64,000 nucleotides of DNA, taken from the NCBI RefSeq assembly GCF_020410745.1, contig NZ_CP084528.1, forward strand, positions 1,798,001 through 1,862,000, written 5' to 3'. Source of the stretch: Kaistella polysaccharea (lineage in GTDB: Bacteria > Bacteroidota > Bacteroidia > Flavobacteriales > Weeksellaceae). The translations under genes and the position numbers were made by a program. The notes beneath the pieces are model-generated. The model worked only from the letters and a program-made list of their open reading frames with translations. It made no database searches and had not been told where the DNA came from. Positions 45,765-55,214 of this stretch are shown in pieces. Position 1 is the stretch's first letter, and each line of letters begins with the position of its first letter.

Positions 45765-46990
45765 AGTGGGCAGAAGGAATAGATAAACTTGGATTATCAC
45801 TGTACTTTCTACTGTGCGCTTTTGCCATTGCAAATATTTATAGCGTGGAGCCTGCAAGTGGTACCCGACAGGCAGTTTGGTTTGGTGTTTCAGTATTTGT
45901 AGGTATCATAATTTTTATGATGCGTACGAAGTTTTTCGAAAATATGGCAGGACCTATTTATATCGTTGGCTTGCTCTTGCTCATTGGTTTATTTCCTTTC
46001 GGTACCGAAATTTTGGGTCAAAAAAACTGGTACAAATTCGGACCCGTTAGTTTACAACCGGTCGAATTTGCGAAAATAGGTACCGCATTAATGTTGGCGA
46101 ACTACGTTTCTGGTCCCGACTTTAATTTAAAGTATAAAAAATCACTGTGGACTTCTCTAGCTATTATCGGAATTCCTGGTATTGTTGTTCTATTCATACC
46201 CGATGTTGGGTCACTGCTTGTTTTTATCGCATTTTTTATCGCGTTGTTTAGAGAGGGACTTTCCGGATGGTTTTTCGGAGTAGGTTTTATTGTTGCAGCG
46301 GTTTTTCTAGTATCATTAGCGGTAAATCCACTTTATGTTGTAGGAGCAATTGTTATTATTGCAGCGATCGCAGTTTTTCTAAATTCAAATAAAATTCATT
46401 GGAACGTGATTTCTGTCGCAGCAATTGTGGGAGGTGTTGGATTATTAAGCGGTCTTGCTTACGCATCACCTAACGTCCTGGAAAAATTGCCGAAACACCA
46501 GCGAGAGCGAATTGAGGTTTTATATAAGGGAGAAAAAGCTTTCCGCGATACTTCGGGTTATAACCTACTCTATTCTAAAACCGCAATTGGATCAGGTGGA
46601 TTTTTTGGAAAAGGATATCGTGAAGGTTCTGTGACCCAAGGGAAATTTGTGCCTGAACAAAGCACCGATTATATTTTCTGTACTGTAGGCGAAGAATGGG
46701 GATTTCTGGGCAGCACATTACTGGTAATTGCATATGCAGTATTTATCGGAAGAATTTATTACCTCTCGGAAAAACAGAAGTCTGCTTTCAATCGGGTTTT
46801 TGGCTACTGCTTTGCATCAATCTTGCTGATTCACTTTTCTATTAACCTGGGCATGGTTATGGGCCTTTTTCCTACTGTTGGTATTCCGCTGCCATTCTTC
46901 AGTTATGGCGGAAGTTCGCTCTTGGCTTTTTCTACAATGACGTTTATATTTTTTAAGTTGAACTACGCCGACCGTAACAGTTTGGTTTAG
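45761..46990 (+). CDS. rodA: SEDS glycosyltransferase RodA
   Basis: Peptidoglycan polymerase of the SEDS family, partner of PBP2. The 409-residue protein has about ten membrane helices. Family motifs are PVSLQPVEFAKIG, IPDVGSLLVF, the extracellular loop with FVPEQSTDYIFCTVGEEWGF, and the last-helix motif GIPLPFFSYGGSSLLA. It starts within the PBP2 stop (ATGA) and ends the operon. Confidence 0.96.
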   Translation: MKWAEGIDKLGLSLYFLLCAFAIANIYSVEPASGTRQAVWFGVSVFVGIIIFMMRTKFFENMAGPIYIVGLLLLIGLFPFGTEILGQKNWYKFGPVSLQPVEFAKIGTALMLANYVSGPDFNLKYKKSLWTSLAIIGIPGIVVLFIPDVGSLLVFIAFFIALFREGLSGWFFGVGFIVAAVFLVSLAVNPLYVVGAIVIIAAIAVFLNSNKIHWNVISVAAIVGGVGLLSGLAYASPNVLEKLPKHQRERIEVLYKGEKAFRDTSGYNLLYSKTAIGSGGFFGKGYREGSVTQGKFVPEQSTDYIFCTVGEEWGFLGSTLLVIAYAVFIGRIYYLSEKQKSAFNRVFGYCFASILLIHFSINLGMVMGLFPTVGIPLPFFSYGGSSLLAFSTMTFIFFKLNYADRNSLV

Positions 46991-47173
46991 TTACAATCTA
47001 ATTAATGAATGTAAATTGAACCATGATGTAAGGAAGAACCTATTTTCTTACAAGGTGCATTAAAAGGATAACGCACTTGATAAACGAGATGAACTCTCTG
47101 TTAATACAATCTTTTACACAGCGTTGCTGCTCATTAAGTTTCTTTGAGCAAACTGCAAGAACTTAATCTAAAT

Positions 47174-47206
47174 AAAAAAACCACCTACAAGAGGTGGATT
47201 TTTAGT
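47174..47206 (-). terminator. Terminator between rodA and the NlpC/P60 gene
   Basis: Stem CCACCT / AGGTGG with loop; on the minus strand it is followed by seven T, and on the plus strand by a shorter T-run, so it may act both ways. No gene is seen in the rest of 46991-47225. Confidence 0.8.
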
Positions 47207-47225
47207 ATAAATCAATTATTTACTT

Positions 47226-47915
47226 TTAATTTTGTGCGTAGTTGGTATTGAAAGCATCCTGAGAAAGTACCCGCTTTGCAAATCTGAATTTCGGCCCCCA
47301 ATATGAATCATTCAATGAAGAAATCATAACTCCTCTGGAAGTTGCTGCGTGAATAAATTTCACTGTTCCCTCAGAATCTACACTTTCTACAATTCCTACG
47401 TGAGAGATTCTACCTCTTCCTTGATGTGAGAAGAAAACCAAGTCTCCTTTCTGTAGCTCGCTTTTTTCAATTTTTTCACCTTGTTGAGCCTGAGAAGCTG
47501 CTACTCTTGGTAAATCAACTCCAGCGCTTGTTCCAAATACTGATAAAACAAAAGCAGAACAGTCAATTCCATTTCTGGTTGTTCCGCCGTATCTATAAGG
47601 AGTTCCTAAATAAGATTCTGCTTCAGTAAGGATATCATCAATTTTTTTAGAAAAACGAACTGCTTTTGCAATCTCTTCGTTTTTAGCAATATTTTCTAAT
47701 GTTTTCCCAGCAACGATTTGTTCTTCTCGAAAACTATTTACCAATTGTTTTTTTGCGATTTCAATTTTTTTACTATCTATTGAAGCAAGTTTGGCATTTG
47801 ATTTGTATTCTGATACGTAGCTTGTTGGTGTTGAAACTACATAGTTGGTAACACAAGACTGCAATGATAATGTAGTAAACACGGCAGTGAAATAGAACAA
47901 AATTCTTCTCTTCAT
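47226..47915 (-). CDS. NlpC/P60 (C40) peptidoglycan hydrolase, lipoprotein
   Basis: A 229-residue envelope enzyme that cuts peptide bonds in peptidoglycan. The lipobox SLQSC gives a lipidated Cys21. A helical linker spans residues 40-95. The C40 domain has the catalytic Cys119 in GIDCSAFV, His172 in ISHVGIV and the third residue His189 in FIHA. Normal for the family. Single gene next to the rod-shape operon but on the other strand. Confidence 0.95.
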   Translation of the reverse strand: MKRRILFYFTAVFTTLSLQSCVTNYVVSTPTSYVSEYKSNAKLASIDSKKIEIAKKQLVNSFREEQIVAGKTLENIAKNEEIAKAVRFSKKIDDILTEAESYLGTPYRYGGTTRNGIDCSAFVLSVFGTSAGVDLPRVAASQAQQGEKIEKSELQKGDLVFFSHQGRGRISHVGIVESVDSEGTVKFIHAATSRGVMISSLNDSYWGPKFRFAKRVLSQDAFNTNYAQN

Positions 47916-47964
47916 ATATATTGATTCTCTGTGTTAAATGTAATATTTGTTTTTAAATGCAATA

Positions 47965-47972
47965 CAAAAGTA
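47965..47972 (-). promoter_or_regulatory. -7 box (TAnnTTTG) for the NlpC/P60 gene
   Basis: TACTTTTG on the minus strand, 49 bases before the ATG at 47915. Confidence 0.35.
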
Positions 47973-48069
47973 GGTATTCATGCAAACGTGAGGGTGAAAT
48001 CACCTTTTATACAGTAGCGTTTTAACACATTTTAACATTATTATTTGTAATGTTAATAGAATTTGCCGC

Positions 48070-48106
48070 GCAATCCCTTTAAAACAGGGATTGCAATTTT
48101 TTATTT
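48070..48106 (+). terminator. Orphan terminator on the plus strand
   Basis: Perfect stem GCAATCCCT / AGGGATTGC with loop TTAAAAC and a T-rich tail on the plus strand. No plus-strand gene lies upstream in 47916-48069, so it may end an untold small RNA. The rest of 47916-48245 is AT-rich with no frame of note. Confidence 0.6.
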
Positions 48107-48193
48107 ATTATGATTTGTTAACATTTATAAGTTTCTTCTATATAGTTAATACGTATTATCGATAACCTTATCGGATTATTTATATAATAAAAC

Positions 48194-48224
48194 AGAAAAG
48201 CCTCTATTTCAGAGGCTTTCTTAT
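48194..48224 (-). terminator. Terminator after glnN
   Basis: Stem AAAGCCTCT / AGAGGCTTT with loop; minus-strand T-rich tail. 22 bases past the glnN stop. Confidence 0.75.
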
Positions 48225-48245
48225 TTTTGATATTTTTGAAATGTA

Positions 48246-50444
48246 TTATCTGGTAAACAGAAGTTCTCGATATTTAGTCAATGGCCAAAGTTCGTCATCC
48301 ACCATCATCTCCAGTGAATCTGAAGCGAAACGTATTTTCTCAAAAAACGGAATCACATCATTACAGAAAGATTCAGCCATTTCTTTAGAAGAGTTTTTCG
48401 ATTTTGCTTCTGCAATTGCATCAAGTAAATTTTCAACTTCTACTTTAATAGTGCTTACGTGTCCTGAAATTCCTCGGATTAAACTCATTTGTTCCTGCGC
48501 CAAAGTTTTGAACTCCGCATCACCAAAAATTTCTTTTAGACCTTTAACATTATCTATCAATCGGTTTTGATAATTTAACGCACTTGGAATAATGTGATTT
48601 CGTGCGATATCTGCTAAAACTCGCGCTTCTATTGCGATAACCGAAGAATATTTTTCTAATTTAATTTCATTTCGCGCTTCTGCTTCGCGAGCGGTATAAA
48701 TACCGAGTTCTTCATATAGTGCAATAAATTTTGGATCAAGTTCTCTGCTTAAAGCTTCTGGTGTAGTTTTTAGATTATTAAGTCCTCTTTTTTCCGCTTC
48801 AATTGCCCACTCTGCAGAATATCCATCACCTTCAAACATAATATTTTTACACGACTTAATATATTCACGTAAAATATTGAAGATAGCTTCATCTTTTTTC
48901 AGCCCTTTTTCAACCAACGCATCAACTTCCTTTTTAAAGGTTTGAAATTGTTTTGCGGCTATTGTATTCATCACGATCATCACCTCTGCACAATTCGCAG
49001 AAGATCCTACAGCGCGAATTTCAAATTTATTCCCTGTAAAGGCAAATGGTGAGGTTCTGTTTCGATCTGTATTATCTAGGAGAATATTCGGAATTTTTCC
49101 AACTACATTTAATTTTAAATCTGTTTTTTCTTCCGGTGATAATTTACCATCTTTTACTTTCTCAAGCTCTTCCAAAACCGCAAAAAGCTGCGAGCCTATA
49201 AAGGCAGAAATAATGGCCGGCGGTGCTTCATTTGCTCCCAATCGGTGATCATTCCCTGCAGACGCGATGCTGACACGCAAAAGATCGGCGTAGTCATGCA
49301 CTGCTTTCAAAGTATTTACAAAAAAGGTAAGGAATTGGAGGTTTTTTTTCGGATTTGCCCCTGGGCTCAAAAGATTTTCCCCCGTGTCTGTTGCGAGACT
49401 CCAGTTATTATGTTTTCCACTTCCATTTACGCCAGCGAAGGGTTTTTCGTGAAATAAAATGTGGAAGTGATGCTTATGGGCGACCCGTGCCATCAAATCC
49501 ATTAAAAGTGAATTATGATCTACGGCAACGTTTACCTCCTCGAACATTGGTGCCAACTCAAACTGATTTGGCGCTACTTCATTATGTCTGGTCGTAACAG
49601 GAATTCCCAATTCAATTGAACGGATTTCAAGTTCCTTCATAAAGTTCATTACCCGCGTGGGAATTGATCCAAAATAATGATCATCAAGCTGCTGACCTTT
49701 TGCCGGAGAATGACCTAAAAGCGTTTTGCCCGTTATAACCAAATCTGGTCTTGACTGATACAAAGCAGAATCTACAAGAAAATATTCCTGTTCCCAACCT
49801 AATGTAGGACTCACTTTGGTTACATTTTTATCAAAATAAGATCGGCAAATATCTGTAGCTGCTTCATCAACTGCATGTAAAGCACGTAATAAAGGAGCTT
49901 TATAATCTAATGTTTCACCTGTATATGATATAAATATAGAAGGAATACAAAGCGTAGTTCCCATAATAAATGCTGGCGACGTGGGATCCCAAGCGGTATA
50001 ACCACGAGCTTCGAAAGTATTTCTAATACCACCATTCGGAAACGAAGAAGCGTCAGGTTCTTGTTGAATAAGCATACCTCCGGAAAAACGATCGATCGCA
50101 CGGTCACTTTCAAAAGGCGTAAAGAAGGAATCATGTTTTTCTGCAGTTGAACCTGTTAATGGCTGAAACCAATGCGTATAGTGTGTTACGCCTTTGCTCA
50201 GAGACCAATCTTTCATGGCTACTGCAATTTGATCTGCAACATCACGCTGAATTTTCGTACCTCTTTTAATAGCATTCTGAATAGAAGTGAACGCTTCCTT
50301 TGTTAAATATTCGCGCATGGTTTCTTCAGAGAATACCTTTTTGCAAAATAATTCAGATAATTTAGAAGGGACTTCGACTGCGTTTTCTTTTCTATAATCT
50401 TTCTGAGAAAGCAATTCCAGAGCCTTAAATCTTACATTAGCCAT
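48246..50444 (-). CDS. glnN: Glutamine synthetase type III
   Basis: Makes glutamine from glutamate and ammonia. The 732-residue length and the signatures FPNGGIRNTFEARGYTAWDP, TLGWEQEYFLVD, TTRHNEVAPNQFELAP and GVNGSGKHNNWSL mark the large GSIII type found in Bacteroidota and cyanobacteria, which is not adenylylated like GSI. Single gene. Together with gdhA it gives two ways to assimilate ammonia. Confidence 0.97.
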   Translation of the reverse strand: MANVRFKALELLSQKDYRKENAVEVPSKLSELFCKKVFSEETMREYLTKEAFTSIQNAIKRGTKIQRDVADQIAVAMKDWSLSKGVTHYTHWFQPLTGSTAEKHDSFFTPFESDRAIDRFSGGMLIQQEPDASSFPNGGIRNTFEARGYTAWDPTSPAFIMGTTLCIPSIFISYTGETLDYKAPLLRALHAVDEAATDICRSYFDKNVTKVSPTLGWEQEYFLVDSALYQSRPDLVITGKTLLGHSPAKGQQLDDHYFGSIPTRVMNFMKELEIRSIELGIPVTTRHNEVAPNQFELAPMFEEVNVAVDHNSLLMDLMARVAHKHHFHILFHEKPFAGVNGSGKHNNWSLATDTGENLLSPGANPKKNLQFLTFFVNTLKAVHDYADLLRVSIASAGNDHRLGANEAPPAIISAFIGSQLFAVLEELEKVKDGKLSPEEKTDLKLNVVGKIPNILLDNTDRNRTSPFAFTGNKFEIRAVGSSANCAEVMIVMNTIAAKQFQTFKKEVDALVEKGLKKDEAIFNILREYIKSCKNIMFEGDGYSAEWAIEAEKRGLNNLKTTPEALSRELDPKFIALYEELGIYTAREAEARNEIKLEKYSSVIAIEARVLADIARNHIIPSALNYQNRLIDNVKGLKEIFGDAEFKTLAQEQMSLIRGISGHVSTIKVEVENLLDAIAEAKSKNSSKEMAESFCNDVIPFFEKIRFASDSLEMMVDDELWPLTKYRELLFTR

Positions 50445-50465
50445 TTGATATTGTTTTTATTGCAG

Positions 50466-50473
50466 CAAAATTA
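50466..50473 (-). promoter_or_regulatory. -7 box (TAnnTTTG) for glnN
   Basis: TAATTTTG on the minus strand, 21 bases before the ATG at 50444. The remaining divergent gap holds two small hairpins (ACCCC/GGGGT at 50503-50521 and ACGGC/GCCGT near 50603) without T-runs. Confidence 0.4.
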
Positions 50474-50719
50474 CAACAAAAACATAAAAAAAACACGATA
50501 CACCCCCTTTTTTTATGGGGTCAAGTGAAAATAAAATAAATTTAGATAAATTAACATAAAGAAATAAGAGTGTTTTCTAGTAAAATAGCAACAATTATAA
50601 AAACGGCGTTATGCCGTACTACTTATTAAAAACGAAGAAATAATATTGTAACCACATATTAGCGATATGAATTTTTATTCACGTACAACCGTCGAATACA
50701 GATTTGAAGAGAAAATCCT

Positions 50720-50727
50720 TATATTTG
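50720..50727 (+). promoter_or_regulatory. -7 box (TAnnTTTG) for the DUF6909 gene
   Basis: TATATTTG, 16 bases before the ATG at 50744. A GTG in frame at 50729 would leave no leader, so ATG is preferred. Confidence 0.4.
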
Positions 50728-50743
50728 TGTGAAATTTTACAAT

Positions 50744-52420
50744 ATGGTAAATTCACGTGCAAGAGAAACAACTGAAGCAATTGAAAGACTTTATGTTTCC
50801 ATGCGACACTTATTCTATCGCGGTTTTTTCAAACCGGCCGGCATCTCCGGAGAAAGTCTTCGGTCATTACTGACCACCATCAATCCAGAAATTTACGGAA
50901 CCATGGGCGTTCCAAATAAAATAGAGCTTGACGGACTTCTTTACGTTTTAGACCGTCTTCCGGAAGGCATTGAAGAGTGTTCCTTTATTCACCTCACTTC
51001 CGACGAAGGTTTTGAAAAAGGCAGTTTTGAAGTAATTGTTCCTAAAAAACGAAGAAGAAACTGCTATCGCATTGATGAGCACCAAATGAACATTGAAGTT
51101 CTATTGGGTCGTTCAGAAATCTATGATATTTTAACCCACCTTACCTTCTTATATATAGAAGCGGATAAAATTCGAAAACTGGCGTTTATTTCAGATGAAA
51201 TTGATAAATCTACCAGAGCCTGGAAAATTATTGAAGGCGTAGCAATTGGTGAAAAGAAATTCAGCAGAAAAGAAAAAGAGGTCGCGTTAATTCATCTTTC
51301 TTCTCTTCTGGGAAGAACATTTGATGAGACTTTGAACGCTTATAATACTTTTGGTGACGACAAAAACCCAGATCGTCTTTTTAAAATTATTTATCATCTG
51401 GGTAATGAAAGCTTTAATGATTACAAAAAAATTCGCGAACGTGAAGTTCATTTCTCAGCTATTCTGAGGGAACGCGTGGGTCATCACTTCTTCGGAGAAA
51501 AATGGGCGAATAAAGTAAAAGAAGTTTTGGCTGAAAATGGCCTTCAAATGCGCCCCTTACATATAATTTCTGCGAATATGCATTCGGTAAAGAATATGCT
51601 GTTTGCAAATGATTCTATCGGTAAGAAAGTAACAAAAAAGGTCGATTATAAAATGTACGAAGAAATTTCTAACAAGAAATCCTTGCAGGAAAAAGTACTC
51701 AAACACTCCCAGGATGCTGGCCTTATTTATATTGATGACGAGAGCGGAAGTAATATTGATGTTCAAATAATAGACTTGTCTAAAACCGATTTGAGCAACA
51801 CGCCTTTTGCAGGTATGAACTACTCGGGCGATGATGTTATTATGGTCTTTGATTATGCTTTCGGGGAACAGGCTTATGAAGTTATGGACGAATTGCTTCG
51901 CCCTTACGAATATAATGAAGAGGTATATACCATGAAGGTGAAATCAATTTCCATCATGGGTAAAGCTGGAATTTTAATGGGTGGAAAAGGAGATATTATG
52001 ATTCCTACATCACACGTTTTTGAAGGAACGGCAGATAATTACCCATTTGAGAATGCTTTAAGTCTAGCAGATTTTGAAGATGACGAATTGCAAGCTTTCG
52101 AAGGTGGTATGGTTACCGTCTTAGGAACTTCGCTTCAAAATAAAGATATCCTTCGGTATTTTATGGACACTTCCTGGAAAGCGATCGGTTTGGAGATGGA
52201 AGGTGCGCACTATCAAAAAGCAATTCAAGTTGCTTCCAAAATACGGCGTCATATTTCGGAAGATTTATTTGTAATGTATGCGTATTACGCATCCGATAAC
52301 CCACTTGAAACGGGATCAACTTTATCTTCAGGAGGACTTGGACTGACCGGCGTAAAGCCGACCTATCTCATTACTTTAAAAATATTGGAGAAAATTCTCG
52401 CCAGCTCGATGAACTCTTAA
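50744..52420 (+). CDS. DUF6909-type protein with nucleosidase-like C-terminal half
   Basis: A 558-residue soluble protein, first ATG at 50744 (MVNSRARETTEAIERL). The N-terminal 250 residues are helical and not known to me. The C-terminal half resembles the nucleoside phosphorylase/nucleosidase fold: an Asp/Gly strand (DDVIMVFDYAFGEQAYEVMDEL), KAGILMGGKGDIMIPTSHV, and above all GLEMEGAHYQKAI followed by YASDNPLETG. The latter are close to the EMEGA and SDxPL substrate motifs of MTAN and AMP nucleosidase. I think the name DUF6909 applies, but this is from memory. A nucleotide-cleaving role is inference. Single gene, conserved in the group. Confidence 0.7.
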   Translation: MVNSRARETTEAIERLYVSMRHLFYRGFFKPAGISGESLRSLLTTINPEIYGTMGVPNKIELDGLLYVLDRLPEGIEECSFIHLTSDEGFEKGSFEVIVPKKRRRNCYRIDEHQMNIEVLLGRSEIYDILTHLTFLYIEADKIRKLAFISDEIDKSTRAWKIIEGVAIGEKKFSRKEKEVALIHLSSLLGRTFDETLNAYNTFGDDKNPDRLFKIIYHLGNESFNDYKKIREREVHFSAILRERVGHHFFGEKWANKVKEVLAENGLQMRPLHIISANMHSVKNMLFANDSIGKKVTKKVDYKMYEEISNKKSLQEKVLKHSQDAGLIYIDDESGSNIDVQIIDLSKTDLSNTPFAGMNYSGDDVIMVFDYAFGEQAYEVMDELLRPYEYNEEVYTMKVKSISIMGKAGILMGGKGDIMIPTSHVFEGTADNYPFENALSLADFEDDELQAFEGGMVTVLGTSLQNKDILRYFMDTSWKAIGLEMEGAHYQKAIQVASKIRRHISEDLFVMYAYYASDNPLETGSTLSSGGLGLTGVKPTYLITLKILEKILASSMNS

Positions 52421-52440
52421 TATTTATCGATTAAAACGCT

Positions 52441-52478
52441 AAAACCTTCCAGAACTTTAATATCTGGAAGGTTTTTTT
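52441..52478 (+). terminator. Terminator after the DUF6909 gene
   Basis: Stem AAACCTTCCAGA / TCTGGAAGGTTT with a long T-run. Confidence 0.88.
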
Positions 52479-52539
52479 GTCTCTTTTCAGTGTCATAAAT
52501 TCTAAAATTCTTATCTTTAAAACTTTAAATAGAATATTT

Positions 52540-54384
52540 ATGAATAAAGGTTTACTTCTTATTTTCGTCTTCTTTTTCGCTTTATCTTCAGCCCAGAAAG
52601 GTGCTTATTACCAGCAACGCGCTCAGTATAAAATGGATATCGATGTTGATGCGCAAAATTTCACCTATAACGGCAACCAAACTTTAAAATATACCAACAA
52701 TTCACCTGACGAGTTAGATGTGGTATATTTTCATCTTTACTGGAATGCCTTTAAAGCTGGATCAATGATGGATCAGCGCATTGCCAGTCAGGGGAAAAAT
52801 GGAGATTCACGCCTACAATTTAACGGCATTTCCCGCTTAGCATCAATTCCTAAAGAAGAGGAAGGTGCACAAAACATTCACTGGATCAAGCAAAATGGGA
52901 AGAACCTGAAATTTGAAATTCAGGAAACGGTGATGAAGGTTTATTTAGATTCACCTATAAAAGCAAACACTTCTACTACTTTTACTATGGAATGGGATGC
53001 AGTAATTCCCATGCAAATTCGCCGCGCGGGAAGGAACAACCGAGAAGGAATTGACATGACGGTTACACAATGGTATCCTAAAATTGCGGAGTACGATTAT
53101 GATGGGTGGGCAACTTTTGACTATATCGGAAGAGAATTTCATGCTCCTTTTTCTGATTTTGAAGTCAACATTAAAATTGATAAAAATTATGTGATTGGCG
53201 CTGGTGGAACTTTAGAAAACCCATCAGAAGTCAAAGGTTATGATACAAAAGCGGCGATAAAATCAGATAAAAACAATAAAGCGACTTGGAAGTGGACCGC
53301 TAAAAATATGCTGGATTTTGCTTGGGCTGCTGATCGGGATTATACCGTAGAATCATTCGTTATTTTAGATGGACCAAAAGTGTACTACGTCTACCAAAAA
53401 AATGAAAAAACCAAATTATGGCAAGAATCTAAACCTTACGTAACGAAGTTCTTCCAATTGATGAACGCCACTTTCGGCAGATATGTTTACCCTTCGTACT
53501 CCTTTATTCAAGGCGGTGATGGTGGAATGGAATATGGTATGTGCACCATGATTTTGGGTGAAGCTAAAACACTGGACGGATTGGTGGGTTTAATGGTCCA
53601 TGAAGGCGGACATTCCTGGAACCAACAGATAATGGCTTACAACGAAAGCGTTCGCCCTTGGATGGATGAAGGTTTTACAAGTTACTATGATGATTATATC
53701 ATGTATCAACTTTTCCCGCCTGCAATCCCAAAGGCCAATCCTTTTACAGAAACCATCGAGCGGTACCGCAGTTTTGTAAAACGCGGAATTGAAGAACCGG
53801 CCGGCTGGTTGGGAGATCATCACGATAATGGAACCGCTTATTCGTTTGCGTCCTATTATAAAGGAGAATTATTTTTAGTGCAGCTGGGATATATTATCGG
53901 GGAAGAAAACCTGTCTTCGGTAATGAAGAAATTCTACAATGAATGGCATCTAAAACATCCGACAGATCGAGATTTTATGCATATCGCTCAACAGATTTCT
54001 GGGATGGATTTAACTTGGTTTCACCATTACTGGATCAATACGACCAAGACCATTGATTACGGAATCAAATCGGTTAAATACGATGAAACCTATACCACCA
54101 TTACTTTAGAAAACAAGGGAACAATTCCGATGCCCATTGATTTTTCAATATTAACTGCGGAGAAAAAAATAGTGAATTTCCAAATTCCACTTAACATGAC
54201 GCATACCTGGAAAAGCAAAGATATTTATGGTGATTTTAAAACGATGAGTTATTGGCCGTGGACCCAAAAAGAGTATTCATTAATAATACCGTACAACAAA
54301 TCGCAAATTACTGCGATGGGAATTGACTTTTCACAAAGACTTGCAGACGTAAATCCGGAAGACAATTTCCTGGAAGTGAAATAA
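52540..54384 (+). CDS. M1 family metallopeptidase (secreted)
   Basis: A 614-residue zinc aminopeptidase. Start at ATG 52540, which opens a signal peptide (MNKGLLLIFVFFFALSSAQ); the frame upstream runs over the terminator. The zinc site is HEGGH at residues 354-358 and Glu377 in WMDEGFT, 18 residues further on, and the substrate loop GGDGGMEYGM at 325-334 takes the place of GAMEN. The long C-terminal region ends without a sorting domain, so a periplasmic or surface enzyme is expected. Single gene. Confidence 0.94.
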   Translation: MNKGLLLIFVFFFALSSAQKGAYYQQRAQYKMDIDVDAQNFTYNGNQTLKYTNNSPDELDVVYFHLYWNAFKAGSMMDQRIASQGKNGDSRLQFNGISRLASIPKEEEGAQNIHWIKQNGKNLKFEIQETVMKVYLDSPIKANTSTTFTMEWDAVIPMQIRRAGRNNREGIDMTVTQWYPKIAEYDYDGWATFDYIGREFHAPFSDFEVNIKIDKNYVIGAGGTLENPSEVKGYDTKAAIKSDKNNKATWKWTAKNMLDFAWAADRDYTVESFVILDGPKVYYVYQKNEKTKLWQESKPYVTKFFQLMNATFGRYVYPSYSFIQGGDGGMEYGMCTMILGEAKTLDGLVGLMVHEGGHSWNQQIMAYNESVRPWMDEGFTSYYDDYIMYQLFPPAIPKANPFTETIERYRSFVKRGIEEPAGWLGDHHDNGTAYSFASYYKGELFLVQLGYIIGEENLSSVMKKFYNEWHLKHPTDRDFMHIAQQISGMDLTWFHHYWINTTKTIDYGIKSVKYDETYTTITLENKGTIPMPIDFSILTAEKKIVNFQIPLNMTHTWKSKDIYGDFKTMSYWPWTQKEYSLIIPYNKSQITAMGIDFSQRLADVNPEDNFLEVK

Positions 54385-54447
54385 GAAGAAGATTTGATAT
54401 CGCAGCTTTTACTTTAAGTTGTGGAAACACCTTCAAAATAAATACAA

Positions 54448-55206
54448 ATGAATTCCATTGTAATTAATATAGGAAATACCAATATCAGATTCGGCTTGTT
54501 TGATGAGGACAATTGCGATATTTCCTGGATCTTAAATACAAAACCCTACAGAACCAGTGATGAATTGCAGATGCAGTTCATGATGATGTATCAAACACAT
54601 AAAATAGATCCGGAAAATATCGAAAAGATTATTATTGGATCGGTAGTTCCTCAACTAACCTACGATGTATCGCGTGCAATTCAAAAAATTCATCATAAAA
54701 AACCCATTATTGTAGACCGTACGACCTCCTCGGGCGTTCAGCCAAAGTCGAAACAGATGGGTACAGATATTTACGCAAACTTAGTCGCCGCACATCATTT
54801 ATATCCGGGACGCAAGAAAATAATTTTTGATTTCGGAACAGCTCTTACCGCAAGTTGTATTGATGAAAAAGGGGAAACAATTGGAGTAATTATTGCGCCC
54901 GGAATTATCACGGCGCTTAACTCTTTAATTCATGATACTGCGCAACTCCCCGAAATTGAACTGGTTAAGCCGAAATCTGTTTTAGGTTTAGATACCGTTT
55001 CCTGCATGCAAAGCGGAATGGTATACGGATATTTAGGAATGGTAGAAGGTTTTATAGACCGTATAAATGATGAGGTAAATGACGACTGTTTTGTTATTGC
55101 GACGGGCGGTGTATCGCACGTTTATAAACCATTGACCCATAAAATTCATATTGCTGATCGACTTCATACGTTGAAAGGACTGTATTATTTAGGTAAAGAC
55201 TTATAA
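54448..55206 (+). CDS. coaX: Type III pantothenate kinase
   Basis: First step of coenzyme A synthesis. The 252-residue protein is of the ASKHA fold: phosphate-1 NIGNTNIRFGLFDED, phosphate-2 IIFDFGTALTASCID, the GTDIYANLVAAHHLYPG segment, and the closing CFVIATGGVSHV. Type III enzymes are not inhibited by CoA. It starts 63 bases after the M1 peptidase, and the next gene begins 8 bases after it. Confidence 0.96.
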   Translation: MNSIVINIGNTNIRFGLFDEDNCDISWILNTKPYRTSDELQMQFMMMYQTHKIDPENIEKIIIGSVVPQLTYDVSRAIQKIHHKKPIIVDRTTSSGVQPKSKQMGTDIYANLVAAHHLYPGRKKIIFDFGTALTASCIDEKGETIGVIIAPGIITALNSLIHDTAQLPEIELVKPKSVLGLDTVSCMQSGMVYGYLGMVEGFIDRINDEVNDDCFVIATGGVSHVYKPLTHKIHIADRLHTLKGLYYLGKDL

Positions 55207-55214
55207 AAATTTGA

